DNA from: Lingula anatina | Taxonomy: Eukaryota > Brachiopoda > Lingulata > Lingulida > Lingulidae | Assembly: GCF_001039355.2 (NCBI RefSeq) | Contig: NW_019775833.1 | Span: 108,853-172,852 of the forward strand | Length of the DNA: 64,000 nt | Direction: 5' to 3' | Part shown: one piece after another, positions 37,280 through 56,736 of the stretch | Layout: every line of letters starts with the position of its first letter | Numbering within the stretch: the first letter of the stretch is position 1 | Notes under the pieces: generated by a model | The model's input: the letters and a program-made list of their open reading frames with translations, nothing else | What the model was told of the DNA's origin: nothing | The model's database searches: none | Translations under genes and position numbers: made by a program

Positions 37280-37445
37280 ACAAACTGCATATTTACTCAC
37301 GTGACATCTCTCACAGATGGCGTTGTGTCACATAGCGACAAATATTCTCGACTATGTGACACAATGCTATCTGTGTCACTCAGCACCTGACAAAGATGGC
37401 CAACAGTCAATCCAAATAGCTCACGTGAGTAAATTTGCAGTTTGT
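37280..37445. mobile_element. Fold-back element, 166 bp
   Basis: Arms 37280-37304 and 37421-37445 are inverted copies (24 of 25 match, around ACTCACGTGA). A second palindrome is nested inside (TTGTGTCACATAG at 37323-37335 and its complement at 37352-37364). The homologous flank of PAN gene 2 (around 30380) lacks it, so it is an insertion. No coding capacity; a MITE-like origin is likely. Confidence 0.7.
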
Positions 37446-37779
37446 TACAAAAAAGCATTTTTACTATCAATATCATTTTATTTCTTCTCTGTCACCGAGA
37501 TAATCTAAAAGTGAAAGTAGAATATGTGGATTGCCTAAAGTTTACACGTGTGGTTTGGATTCTGGTTGATATTTTTAGCGGCTTTTATAAGTGAAGTGTT
37601 GGATATTACACATTTTGCATTCGCTTAGGACCAAGACCTTTAATTTGATAGGATCAATGTCGATAGTATGGGACTGTGCATGGAGTGTGCACGTGCGTTG
37701 GAGTGTCTTGTCTTTGTTTATACGCTCGCGCGTGAAAAATAGTGCACGTGTGTCCAAATTTTGTCAACCTTGGTGCTTT

Positions 37780-40700
37780 TTATCCACATTTGCGGAGGCG
37801 AATAGAGAGGGTGGCCCAATTTCGAGGATATTTTCTTTGGAAGAAAAGTCGGCAGAGATTGTACGTTGTAAATGTGCTGTATCCAATACAGCGTTCTTTG
37901 TCAAAGCACTGCGAGGCACAAGAACTGTTACCCACCGAGTACTGAAGTGTGTGATATATGGAAAGATTTTGACCCAATTCTTCTAAGAAACAGGAACCTG
38001 AAAAAAATTATGCGTGAAATTGTCAGACTTTGTCATGTTATATAAACAGTAATAAAAAGTATATGATCCAAGAAAGAAAACATTATCAAGCAAGAATATT
38101 TGAAAACAATTGAAAAAATGCAACACGTGAAATATGTTTCAGTTCAGGGTCGCCATCTGATTTTATAAAGAGTAAATTAAATATCCATCTAAAGCGGCGA
38201 AAACAGTTGATACTCTCTTACGACGTACTTAGAGCCTCATCCGTGCAGAATTTTCTGTAGGAAATTACATTATTCTCTGCGTAGGGAACGAAGCCATATA
38301 GTTTACAATAGCCTAGGCCATGACCATGGTCGATTATGTGATTCACTGCGGTGCAGTGAAACGTGTTCTCAGCCAGACAAAATGTCTGACAGTTCTCTAC
38401 GGTATACCCTTTAGAGAAAAACGAACAAAGTGTTACATTAAAACACAAAATACAATATTTAGAATTTAATTGTCTTTAAAAAAAACTGACAAATGTATAG
38501 ATTATCCAATATCGAGGCAAACTAAACACATAGTACACCAGTTCTAAACAGTTTTAGCATAATAAAAATATAAAAACGGTTTAAGAATATAGTAAAATAG
38601 AAAACTTTCGAGGAAAAAACTATTTCACTTACCAATGCCACCAGTATCATATTTGTCAACGGAGCTCGGACCATCGGATGTGACCTGGTGGTCATACCTG
38701 ACGAAGGCAGAACAGTTTCCAGCAGCTACATTGGTGGCAGCAGTGGGATAAGCTGACGCAGTTGTTGTAGTATCTGGTTGAACTGTGCCCGTTGTGGTCA
38801 TAACTGGTTGATCTCCAGCTGTTGTGCCAATATCTAGAGCGACGATTAAGTAAAATTAAAACTCGGAGTAGGAGGAGGAGTCCATAACATCCAAAATAAT
38901 TTTATTTCTAAGCTAGTAAATGTCAGAAAAATGTCATAGATGAATGACCCTTTAAATGTTATATGGAAGTTGTCACGAAAAGGCTAGGCTAGGCCTATAT
39001 CGTACGAGCGACAGATGGTAGTAAATTAAATTTTGTTCAATTAATATTAGCCCAAATTCACACTGGCAACAATATTACCGACTAGCAAAACAAAGCTAAG
39101 ACTGTCCGCGCATAATTTAGAAAAAGAGAAACGAAGGTGGACAGAGATGTGAGAGTATACAGTCTGAAAGCCACGTGGTTTGTTTCTGTGTAAAAACAGC
39201 TGCAATTAGAAATAACTTTCCACAAGTAGTTGCTAATGTTTTTATTAATCCATATGTGCGAGACATCTCTAGGTGTATTAGGTTATGCCAAAAAGCATTG
39301 TCATAAAACAAGGCCAGATAATAGATGGTTGTTTTTTCGGTTAAGCCTATGTATATACAATCCTTCTGTTTTGCCCGAATTATTTATAAATTTGTCATAA
39401 TTTGTATATTATGGAATTCTATCTATCTATCTATCTATCTATCTTTACATTTTACATTAAAGTCATATATAAACATTTACCTTGTGCCGTGTTCCTTTCA
39501 GTGACTGGAGATACTGCGAAGATTTTGCAAGCCGCTGTGGAATAAATTGCGTATTGTTCATTATGTCTTCTGCAAGCTCCTTCTGCAAGCACATCTCCAT
39601 TGTAAAGTTTACACTTGCTGACTGATTTTTTGTATGAAAACGACTGACAGCTGAAAAAAATAAATGCAAAATGATAATGGCAAATTATATGAAATTGTAT
39701 GAATTAGTAATTGGACAGAGAATTTTCAAAGTGCTTGATGCAGTAAATTCCAGATGCCGTTTCCTGATTAAGCTAATAACCCGGTAATACCGAATGCCGT
39801 TTCCTGACTAATAAAAGTTTGCAACAGCCCACAAAATCAATGACTTAACCGTAGCCATAAAACGTGTTTCGCCAGAACTTTTCGTAATTGCAAACCTGCC
39901 ATTTACATGCCTGTGTATAGCCGAGGTCCGGTTTTGAAAGATTTGGAGGAACGTGAAAATTTCCAAGATTTAAAGATAAAAGCTTCGCAATATGTAGCAG
40001 AGGATTCTTGGGCGCGTCCATCATCGAATTGTTTTTTTACGATGAATGGTTTATATCAACAATTGAGTATATATGTATACAGAACTTATCAACAAAAAAA
40101 CTATCCAAATGCCTAAGAGCATCGTTGTTTCAGAGTTGTCTGGTTTGATTTGAAAGAATGAAGCTTGTTTACAACTCTTGCACAATATATTTTTTTCATT
40201 TTAGGCACACGATGCAAAATGTAAGTAAAGATATAAGCCAACTTGCCTTTCGTCTTGTCCACACCTTTGCATGCAATCTATCACAGTTGCATCGTGGATC
40301 ACTTCCAGCAATTGGTCACCGTTTCCATCTGTGGTGCAGTCTTGTAGCTTACAGAACTTTCGACATCCATGTACTACTGTGCCACAGAGCAATACAACGG
40401 CAAAAGGGACTAAAATACAGCAATGCCACCCGTGTAGGACCCGCATGAAGATATGTACGTAGGTATAAAATAGGTTTTTAATATTACATGTCTGTCTGTG
40501 AGTGTGTCGTTTGATGGTGACATCAAAAACTAGATGAATTGAGATTTAAATACAAGATACAAAAAATAATTTAAAAAAAATACAAAATACGAAAAATTTC
40601 ACGATGACAAAAAGCTAAATGGACTTTTACTGTTTCTAGTTAAGATCATGTACGCATAAGATACTCATGGCTTATTTCATCAAAAGGGATTACTGTTAAA

Positions 40701-40794
40701 ACAGCTATTTGTTGATAGTAAACTCGCATTCTAAATCAAATCTGTGCACCGTTCGTGCATCACACTTACCCAACAACGGAGCGCTGAGACGCAT
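37780..40794 (-). CDS. Secreted PAN/Apple-mucin protein, gene 3, six exons, 318 aa
   Basis: Exons: 40770-40794, 40247-40409, 39481-39650, 38633-38833, 38229-38408, 37780-37997; total 957 nt, open throughout. Signal peptide MRLSAPLL plus VPFAVVLLCGTVVHG. The first module contains CRKFCKLQDC and CMQRCGQDESCQSFSYK. Exon 4 is only 201 nt, with one clear 10-residue unit (TTAGDQPVMT) and a degenerate Thr-rich stretch, so the mucin-like region is almost absent. The two C-terminal modules are intact and end LRKCG. Exon 2 uses the same GC donor as genes 1 and 2. Intron 2 is much shorter than in the other copies. This is the shortest member, either ancestral in repeat number or contracted. Confidence 0.83.
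39417..39444. repeat. (TATC)n microsatellite
   Basis: About seven TATC units in intron 3 of PAN gene 3, ~40 bases before exon 3's donor side. Confidence 0.9.
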
Positions 40795-42208
40795 TTTAGA
40801 CGCAGTGTACAAATCAAAGCCACGTTCAAAACTGGTGTTTTTCCTCCTCCGAACGAGATTTAGGCACCAAACAACCAGTGCCTGGATGCAAATTAGATTT
40901 TACTTGAGAAAAAAACAATATGAATTGATTACTGCATAAGTTTCGACTTCGTCCCTAATGGCGCTCTTCCTGTGGTTTTTTATCGATATAGTCAAGTACC
41001 CAACTCAGATGAACAGACGGTAAACGGAGCGTGTGATTCCTGACTTTTCTCCTCAGGTGTGCATGCAATCACTACATATTGTGGACTAAGTACAACGTAT
41101 CTTGTCCGTTTAATCTATTAATCAGGCTGTCATTGAATTTAATTTTGTGTCTCTCGTATTGAGAACAACTGAGAATCTTGTGCCATTTGGTATGAAATGA
41201 GTCGGAAGTGGATATACTTTCTGTATGTGGCTGTCATTTAAGCATTTGCCTGTATGTGTATGCACTGCTTTTTAATCTTACCTTGCTTACTAAGCCATTC
41301 AATACTGTTTTGACGCACTTGGTGTTGATTTATTTTAAGAAAGTGTATTATTGCAACATGGTTATTTAAATCAATCGCTGTTATCCCTTTTTTCAAATTT
41401 TTGGTAATGAAAACAAAGCATAATACTGATTTTATGAAATACGTGCGTCACAATGTAAGGTGTATGTGAAAAAGTTTTCCCGAACATCTTCAGTTTGTCA
41501 CAAAGATAATGTGCCGATCGAAATCTAACCTTAGAAAAGCATTCACGAGCTCATTCACCCAAATGATTCGCAGGATCAGATATGTTTATACAGTTTGGAT
41601 TAAGTGTAACATAACCTGGATGTTAATATTACGTGCCGTATTCAAGATATACTGGTCGTTACAAATTCATTGTTGGTTGTGTATTATCGGTAAATATCCA
41701 GTATTTTTTCCCCGTCATCAAAAAGCGTTGACAGTGTGCATTTTCGAATCTTACCGATTTCATTTTTGAAAAAGAAAACTTGCACACTTTTGAATATCAA
41801 CAAAGTATCGACAGAGGATCAACAGTGCATTAATATGTCGATGAATGAAAACAAAGTCATGGCCTTTGAACACACAAAAAGAAAGGGACCAAAAGAAATA
41901 TTTCATGAGCACGAAAGGCGAATGTTTCTAATGCTTTATTTGCGATCAACGACTAACTCATGTTTGGAATATCCTTCATGTTTAGACATTTTCATGATAA
42001 TATATCTATAAACGAATTCTTTAAGATATTATATACCCTTTTAAATGAGGTCTGTACATATGGTTTAGGTAAATGAATAGCCGAGAAAGGTCTTCATGAC
42101 TTTAAATAACTATAGGCCATACTAATGATCATTGATTGATTCGGTCAATCTCAATTCTACCTCATTGCATCAAACGGAATCATCCGAAGTATGACGGACG
42201 GCAGTCAG
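40795..42208. other. Upstream region of PAN gene 3 and intergenic DNA
   Basis: Contains the conserved upstream block of gene 3. Frames of 86 and 91 codons near 41509-42011 have no recognisable motif, no paralogue in the window and no splice context. I do not call them genes. Confidence 0.5.
40976..41074 (-). promoter_or_regulatory. Conserved upstream block of PAN gene 3
   Basis: The 20-base motif recurs exactly at 41054-41073 (260-279 bases before the ATG) and TCGATAAAAA at 40976-40985 (about -182). Confidence 0.5.
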
Positions 42209-42718
42209 TTAATTATGGTACTTTGGGCAACAAAACGCCCACAGTTTGTGCTGAGGGACTTGGCAGTAGTAGCCAGAAGGACACTTCTGGGGCTTTTTGC
42301 AGGTCTCCCACCTATCAACGTCACAGCAAATTGGAGTGTCGTTCTCGTCTTTTAGTGGGAGACCACGTTCACCGTTTGGTTCCTCACATGGTATCAAAAT
42401 ACCTGCAGATATTAAAAGTGTTTCACTTACACCCCTTGAATTGAAGACAAAGTACCAATGAAAGTCAATGTTTTGGAAAGTAGCCAACAGACATAAGTGG
42501 TTTTTTAAAATTAAAGTCAAAGAACGTGTGGCTGTGATAATTTTATAGGTGAACTTTCTGAAGGAAAGTATACTTGCGGTTATTACTGCATAAGAGATGA
42601 AAATATGACAAGAGGTGAAATCCGTGTCCATGCAATTTGCATAATCGTATGACTTACCCATCACAAAGTTAAACAAGACAAATCCAACTATAAGATGGTA
42701 TATCTTGCCACCCGCCAT
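42209..42718 (-). CDS. Small secreted cysteine-rich peptide, lustrin/EB-like, 84 aa
   Basis: Exons 42658-42718 and 42209-42402, total 255 nt, joined by a GTAAGT donor and a CTGCAG acceptor. Exon 1 codes a hydrophobic signal peptide (MAGGKIYHLIVGFVLFNFVM). The mature part, about 63 residues, has eight cysteines including two CC pairs. Its order C, CC, C, CPSGYYC, FCCP resembles the lustrin-type cysteine-rich domain (also EB-module-like) found in shell-matrix and other extracellular proteins, usually in several copies; here there is only one. A longer frame reading through the intron (42209-42826) is spurious. It could be a matrix peptide, protease inhibitor or defence peptide. The role cannot be decided from sequence. 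Confidence 0.72.
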   Translation of the reverse strand: MAGGKIYHLIVGFVLFNFVMGKSYDYANCMDTDFTSCHIFISYAVITASILSFRKFTYKIITATRSLTLILKNHLCLLATFQNIDFHWYFVFNSRGVSETLLISAGILIPCEEPNGERGLPLKDENDTPICCDVDRWETCKKPQKCPSGYYCQVPQHKLWAFCCPKYHN

Positions 42719-43936
42719 TTGATGTTGATATTGATGTACGTATTTCTCTAAAACATAGTAAAATTTGATGTATAATATCCAATGAAATCCAAGAGATAAC
42801 GCATGTCTCCGGTTTACAACATCCATTTAAATGGCGACTAGTTCATGAATTTATTACTGAGACCAATGCAAACGCAGACATTTAAACTTTCTAAAGGGAC
42901 TGGGTCAAGCCTGTTATATCATATTATTATTGTTTTCTTATTCGTTTATATATTTGTTTATTTATCTATTTTGGAAATGAACCAAAGCTTGTAGTACCAA
43001 CGACCACTAAATATACGTACGCGGTATATACCTATATAACTTGCAGGTCTTCTTGTTTATCACGCTGCTGACAATCTATCACGCTGCTGATAGCACTCCA
43101 ACTATCTGTGTCTAACTTACAGATGTGATAGTTCTCAATCATCTATGTCCGCAGTACCTACTGAGATCGGGAAGCTTAAATGCTATTTTAACCCGGATAC
43201 GTCTTGACATCTCAAGGTCTCTTAAAGACATATTTAGGATACAGTGCCCTACAATTCATTATAGCATTTGAGAAAAGATCCAGTAACGAAAAATTGCTTT
43301 ATGTCCTAGTAATTTACACAAATGCACTATCTATCTATGCATCCATCTATCTATCTATCTGCACGTAGGGTGGCGCGCACATTCATACTTTTGCCCATGC
43401 AAACGTACTGTAGTATACATGGCTATGATTATATTCTAATATAAAACTTCAAAAGATTTAAAAACAATGTGTTTAACCTTTGCCAAGCTATAAAGCAACA
43501 CGCCTAGCTTTTATTTAGCGAAATAGACCCGTGGGTAAAGAGTGTTCGGGGGGAAGGGGGGGGGGGATCGAAAGAGTCAGTCTTCTAGTTGAAAAAAGGT
43601 CTGCTCTGAATCAAAAGTTGTTTTCGGTTATTTGTCATTTTTATGTTTAATCAAGACACCTCCTTTTGAAATTCTGGTGACATGTTTGCGTTGCGGCGGC
43701 TGCAAATGCTGGATTGGTATAGTAACGGAGATGTAGGTACAGCTGTGACAATACAGCCACAACACAGACTACAATATACTAGGTACTCGGTACGGACGTC
43801 GCTGATGGTTCGTATTCCATTACATGTAGAGTGGACGCATCAACCCTTACAGAACTTTTTTTGGGGTCAAGACTTTTTGTATTAAATATTGTTTGTTGAC
43901 ATTACTTTTGAGGCAACTGAACAATGGACAAAAACA
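42719..43936. other. Divergent intergenic region between the lustrin-like gene and the Kv gene
   Basis: Upstream sequence for both neighbouring genes. It contains a CTAT-type microsatellite (43328-43360) and a G-rich run (43549-43567). A 67-codon frame at 43682-43885 would be an upstream reading frame if transcribed. A second short upstream ATG at 43924 overlaps the Kv start in another frame. Confidence 0.5.
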
Positions 43937-45906
43937 ATGACAGAATACAGAATGGTAGAATATGGTAGTTTTGACGCTGTAAGGTCTCTAGAATCTGGTG
44001 TTTCTTCGACCTTTTTACCAGATGGAGAATTCTGCGACGATGAGGACAAAGTGTTTCTCAACGTTGGTGGTGTCCGTCATGTTACCTCCATTAAAACTCT
44101 GCTTGGTCTGCCAGGGACCAAACTAGGCGATTTTGCCGCCGAGCTCCACAGATGCCGCGAAAGTGAAAGCCATTTTAACAACAATGTTCAAAAAAGAAAG
44201 GAATACTTTTTCGATCGTCACCCGGAGATTTTCAGTTATGTCTTGAATTTTTACCGGACTGGTAAACTTCATTTTCCCCATAATTTGTGCGGCCCGGTGA
44301 TCAGAGATGAGTTGGATTTTTGGCAATTGGACGAGCAGCATATCGAACCGTGTTGCTGGGTTGAATACCGTGCTTACAGTGAGACAAAAGAGGCTCTGGC
44401 AAAGTTTGAGGAAATTTCCGGCAAAGCGGATGAAGAGAGGTCTGTTGTGGCTTTTGATGTTGGCAAAAGCTTTTGGCAGCGACTTCGTCCGGAAATATGG
44501 AGATTTCTCGAATACCCGCGATCTTCAATTGGCGCGCAGGTACGTGTACCAGATAACATGTGGCTTTGATATAATTGTTTGTTTAATAAAAGTGCCTAAT
44601 CGAAGGGTTTAAGTTAGCGGTTTAAAGTAGCATTGATATAGAGTCAATGACTCATTTGATGGTGCTAACCATTTCATTTAACAAAGAGCAACAGGTGAGC
44701 CTGCTCGCAAGAGTAGCCTATAAGTTGAAAGCATACAAGACGTCAGAAAAGTTAGATGATTCAGTTATTTTCATCAACTTTTTTATGATTTTTTATCGCC
44801 ATTTTACAAGAGACAGTGAAAAAAAAACATTTAACCGAACTTTTTTCATATTGACTTTTTTCCAGGTATTTGCCATAACTTCACTCGTTGTCGTCTGCAT
44901 CTCAATTATTGATCTCTGCCTGGAGAGTTACGAACCGCTCCGTGTCTATGAAACCAAAAATGGAAGTGAGGCTATATACGTAGCCGGCATGGACGACCTC
45001 AAAGCAATGACACATGCAAGGCCTTTTGGAATACTGCTTTTCATTGACCACGCTTGCAATATATTCTTTTTCTTAGAATTCTGCGTGAAATTTGCGTCCT
45101 GTCCAAACAAACTGCGCTTCCTTCGCTCTCCGTTCACCATTCTGGAGATGGTTTGCATTGTCCCCTACTACGTCGCTTTCCTATTGGTTGTTTTTCATCC
45201 AGACCCGGCCACACTATCTGGTTGGATCCATTTTTTCTATTTTTGGCGGGTTTTGCGTATCTTCCGTTGTTTAATCCTCATGAAACAAGTCTATGCTTTG
45301 AAGATTCTGATTTTTACGATCCGCTCTAGCATCAATGAACTTTTCTTACTGATTCTCATTTTGGGTATTGGGGTAATTATTTTTGCATGTATAGTTTATG
45401 AAATTGAAAGGGCGAGTCTTACTGATGACGAAAATCAAATTAAGTCAATCTTTGTTGGATTCTGGTGGGCAGTAATAACAATGACAACCGTCGGTTATGG
45501 GGAAACTGTTCCAAAATCCACCTTGGGTCAGATTCTTGGAGCAGTTTGCGCAACGTCTGGGGTTCTGCTTATTGCTCTTACGGTGCCTATTATAGTGAAT
45601 AACTTCACTTTGTATTACACGCAAGCCCAGTCAAACATAAAACTTAAGGAACGCAGGAACCTTACAACCAAACGCAAGGAGACGACTCTCGCTGTCCTAA
45701 AAGACCACGTGGACGCGCCTCTGACAGCAAAAAATCGCTGGAATTTGGCGGCAAGGAAAAAAAGGTCAGGTTCTGTGACCCCACTCACTGGAGGCCAAGA
45801 TAAGCCCATGGAAACTGCGGAAATTGGTAGTAATACGGACGCTGCATCAGCATCTACGACAACTACAAATAACACTGTTGTGTATAGCTTAGATGGGACA
45901 GGATAA
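43937..45906 (+). CDS. Voltage-gated potassium channel subunit, Shaw/Kv3-like, two exons, 547 aa
   Basis: Exons 43937-44539 and 44866-45906, phase 0 intron between T1 and S1. Pore-forming or modulatory subunit of a tetrameric membrane K+ channel. T1 domain ~37-145 with the complete H-x5-C-x20-CC zinc motif (H112, C118, C139, C140) typical of Kv2-Kv4 and the Shaw-like CCWVEYRAY. S1 ~202-220, S2 ~253-277, S3 ~289-311, S4 ~322-345, S5 ~355-380, pore ~398-416, S6 ~422-448, Ser/Thr-rich tail. An NGS glycosylation site lies in the S1-S2 loop. Oddities: the filter reads TTVGYGE instead of GYGD (E414), S6 has TVP in place of PVP (T440), and an expected basic residue in S4 is I338. The first in-frame ATG is at 43937. 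A frame extended upstream to 43889 lacks an ATG. Confidence 0.92.
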
Positions 45907-48900
45907 ATTATAAACTACGCAAAATTGTTCACACACATATTGAAAACTGAACTTTTGTAACCCGTTCTACTTTTTAATGTTCTATCGGTGACTTGCCTCT
46001 TTAAGGCCATTCGTTTGCAGTTGTGAAAAACTTGCTACAACCGCATGCTGAGGGTTATCGTCCTTTCTTCAAAACTGAGCACTTAAATGCTTTCAAAATA
46101 GTCTTGAATTTCAAGATAATGCATTTTCATATTTGATTTCTTGTGATGAAAGGTGGTAGTTTATTTTATTTGTTCACATTCAGGTTATATTGTCCTGATT
46201 AATAAGAGAGGTCTCGGGTAAAACAAAATGTCTGTTTCCGTCCACTCATTTAGTTTAAACATTCGAGAGGTATCATATTTTGAGATAACTAACAGTTTGA
46301 ACAACCGTTTAAGTGTGCTTTGTTTACTTCTTTCGTGAGACATTTAAGAAGTAAACGGTTCGTTTTCGTGTGAGGTTAAGAAAAAACACACTAGGAGCTA
46401 GACTGAAAGTAGACCAAAAATTCACTTCTGAAAAAATCAAAACTTCCCGTAGAGGCTGTGGATTGGAAACCAAACATATCCTACATAATTTGAAACTACC
46501 ACACTAGGACTTACATTGCAGTCCATATGAGTGTTTTTAAAATTCACGTACATGCTTTGACATTTTAGGAGCAAGGCAACAAAATGTGTTTTCAGCTATT
46601 CCATCTCACAGAATTAGCAAAGTCGAAGTTTGCCTGTAACTACACCAACAAGTACTTTTTAAAGGAACCAATCGCGTTTTGGGACCAACGCCCATCAATA
46701 GATATAACGAATTTTGAATAGTGTCGCTGTACATTTGATTCTTAAAAACGCTTGCTCTTGACACAGAAAAAGGATACAAAAATCAATATTACAATAAGAT
46801 TATGACGTTTTATATATAAAAACATACGCAAGTGTTATTTTCAAGGTTTATTTTAATATTTACTGCATGTAATTGCAAAATAATGTAACTTTATCCCAAG
46901 TTAAATAACTACAAGTTTAATACAGTTTTTAATGATCTACGTGTATTAAACTTCTGTAAATATGTAATGTACAGAGAAGTGCACTATATTACACGATATT
47001 TAAAACGAATTGTACATGTACCTGTACAATTATTTAATTAATCATACAGTCTTCACCATCTATCTCATATCAGTAAATAATACCCAACTGAAGCAAATAA
47101 TAATTAAGTAAATAAATAAACAAACAAACGGTCTCCTCTCTGTTCCTGTCTTCAGAGGCATTTTGATTACCGTGATTCAAGTCCAATAATTCTCTCCATT
47201 CTATCATACCACTTGAGGATACTACAGGCCACTTGATGGTTACAACGAGCAGATCATACACGTGTTATAATCATTATTACTAATGAACGTCCTGGCTACA
47301 CACATAGGTAGACGTGTTAACAATCCAACAAGGCCATACCTTATTACCAATGGCTGTTTATATAAAATGATTGCAAGTAGCACCATGAATTAACTGTAAA
47401 CAGCGGGTTAGTTTGTTCTGCTCTATATGGAAATCTCTCCCAGTTTGTTTCATATAATACAGTACAGGTTGAATTTTCTAAACATCAACCAACCCCCAGT
47501 GCTTATTCTCATACATATATCAAACATTGCAATTTTAAAGTCGACCATTTTCGCGTCATAGATGCGAGAATAATGCATTTTAGGTCTTGGGGTTGTTTTA
47601 TGAAATAATACTGTTGTAGGAACATTCAAGAGATGTGACACTGTGACTTTTCTAATCTATTCTATAACTGCTTGGAAAGTTGGTGCTAGTGTAATTAAAT
47701 TTACTTATATTAGTTCATTTTGCAGATGGCTTCCAGAAAAGCTGGGAAAAATTTTACAATATTATGATCTACTTTTAAGAGAAAACATTACTAAGCAGTT
47801 ATATAAAACAGACCCGTCTTCAAGCTAGTCACAGGCTAAGTAAGGCAATAGTTATTTCTGTTTAACAGTATGTTCAGCTTTATAATATTGCAAACATCAA
47901 CTTCCTAAAATATTTAACAACCACTCATGGACCAAAATGAAAATTGCTTTCAAGTTGGATTACCCCCAGCTATAATTTGATATCCAAGCAAACTGACTAA
48001 ATTATAACCCCTACATTTTTCCTTTTACGATTTCAAATGCAGCATATTTTTACATCACATATTACCTGGGGTTTGTTTATTGCACATGCTATTTATAATA
48101 TAAACCAGCTGTACAAATACCATACTAATACACATTCATTTACTGCTATAGCTAAGAGATAATTTATAGTGGACACTGGTATGATAATATTTCACCAATA
48201 AAATTAATCATTAGTGTCGAAATACCCACATATTGAATTTCAAGTAAGGAACATCTATTATGCTTGCTTTGTATACTTGTAAATTCAAGAGGTTAGAATG
48301 GCGTATGTAATAATAATAATAAAAATGATAAAGCAATCCAGGGATGCTCAAGTGTTGATGGAAGTGAAATCGAAGTTTGTCTGTAATTGTGAATACAGTG
48401 TGATAATGGGTTGTTTATATAGGCTGACACAAAAAACATATCTACTACCAAATGTCTTGATTTGAACATTGATGAAGATGAGTATTAACATCACAGAGCC
48501 CCAGACCTATATGGAGCACATATGTAGACACAGGACTTGGCCAGTACATACGCTGCCAAAGGCAGCATCTTCATATATGCATTTATATACTTAAGTTACC
48601 TGAACTATACATAGCTGGTACAATTGGTATAATACAAAAAAAAAAGATGTCTACAAAACTGCCTCAGTGCCATTATTTGTTTAGTAGTGCCTTGTGGGAA
48701 GAAGTTATTTCAGGGAAAATTTCCCCTTTACCATGTTTTAATTATACCAGACAGTACTAGAGAGAGCAGTAATCTGACATCCACCCATATTGAGGGTGCT
48801 TCATCCTGAAAGAAGAGGCTTTTCAACCTCAGTTACATAGAGAATGGTTTTTCGTCTTCAAGTAAATACTGAGGAGTGCTTTTGTCCTCAGCCCAAATGT

Positions 48901-48982
48901 GCCAGGTACGTCACCCTTAATTCAATTACAAGGTGATTCCCCCTTACTGTCCAGTCTCAGCATTTACTATTGCTATTAGCCT
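45907..48982. other. Convergent 3' regions of the Kv and TAO kinase genes
   Basis: No exon seen. Minus-strand AATAAA signals at 48076-48081 and 46847-46852 are candidate ends for the kinase transcript. No clear AATAAA was found for the channel. Confidence 0.55.
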
Positions 48983-56636
<7,654 letters not shown>

Positions 56637-56702
56637 CACGAGGCGCTCTGACACAACAGGTGCCTTCTCTACCTGCTGCTCAAGTAGGACAGCCTACACT
56701 GT

Positions 56703-56708
56703 TCACAT
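56703..56708 (-). promoter_or_regulatory. Minimal upstream ORF (ATG-TGA) before the TAO kinase start
   Basis: On the minus strand an ATG is followed directly by TGA, 66 bases before the main ATG and inside the exon that carries it (acceptor near 56735). Start-stop elements are known to hold ribosomes and damp translation. Its use here is inferred. Confidence 0.4.
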
Positions 56709-56736
56709 GGAGACATCAAGGATTTTGTTCTGCAAC

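Larger units (their letters stand above)
36181..37779. other. Intergenic DNA between PAN genes 2 and 3
   Basis: Upstream region of gene 2, then the 3' flank of gene 3. It contains the conserved upstream block and a fold-back element. No exon seen. Confidence 0.6.

Noticed and set aside
39417-39444. CRISPR-like or regulatory repeat
   Set aside because: It is a plain TATC microsatellite. Nothing in the window resembles spacer-repeat arrays, and the genome is eukaryotic.
41509-42011. Two overlapping frames of 86 and 91 codons
   Set aside because: No motif, no splice partners, no conservation within the window, and composition like the surrounding non-coding DNA.
42209-42826. 205-codon continuous frame on the minus strand
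   Set aside because: It reads through a clear intron (GTAAGT donor at 42657, CTGCAG acceptor at 42403). The spliced 84-residue product has the coherent signal peptide and cysteine domain.
44647-44865. N-terminal extension of the second Kv exon frame
   Set aside because: This is intron sequence that happens to be open. The acceptor TTTTTCCAG at 44865 joins the T1 exon in phase to S1.
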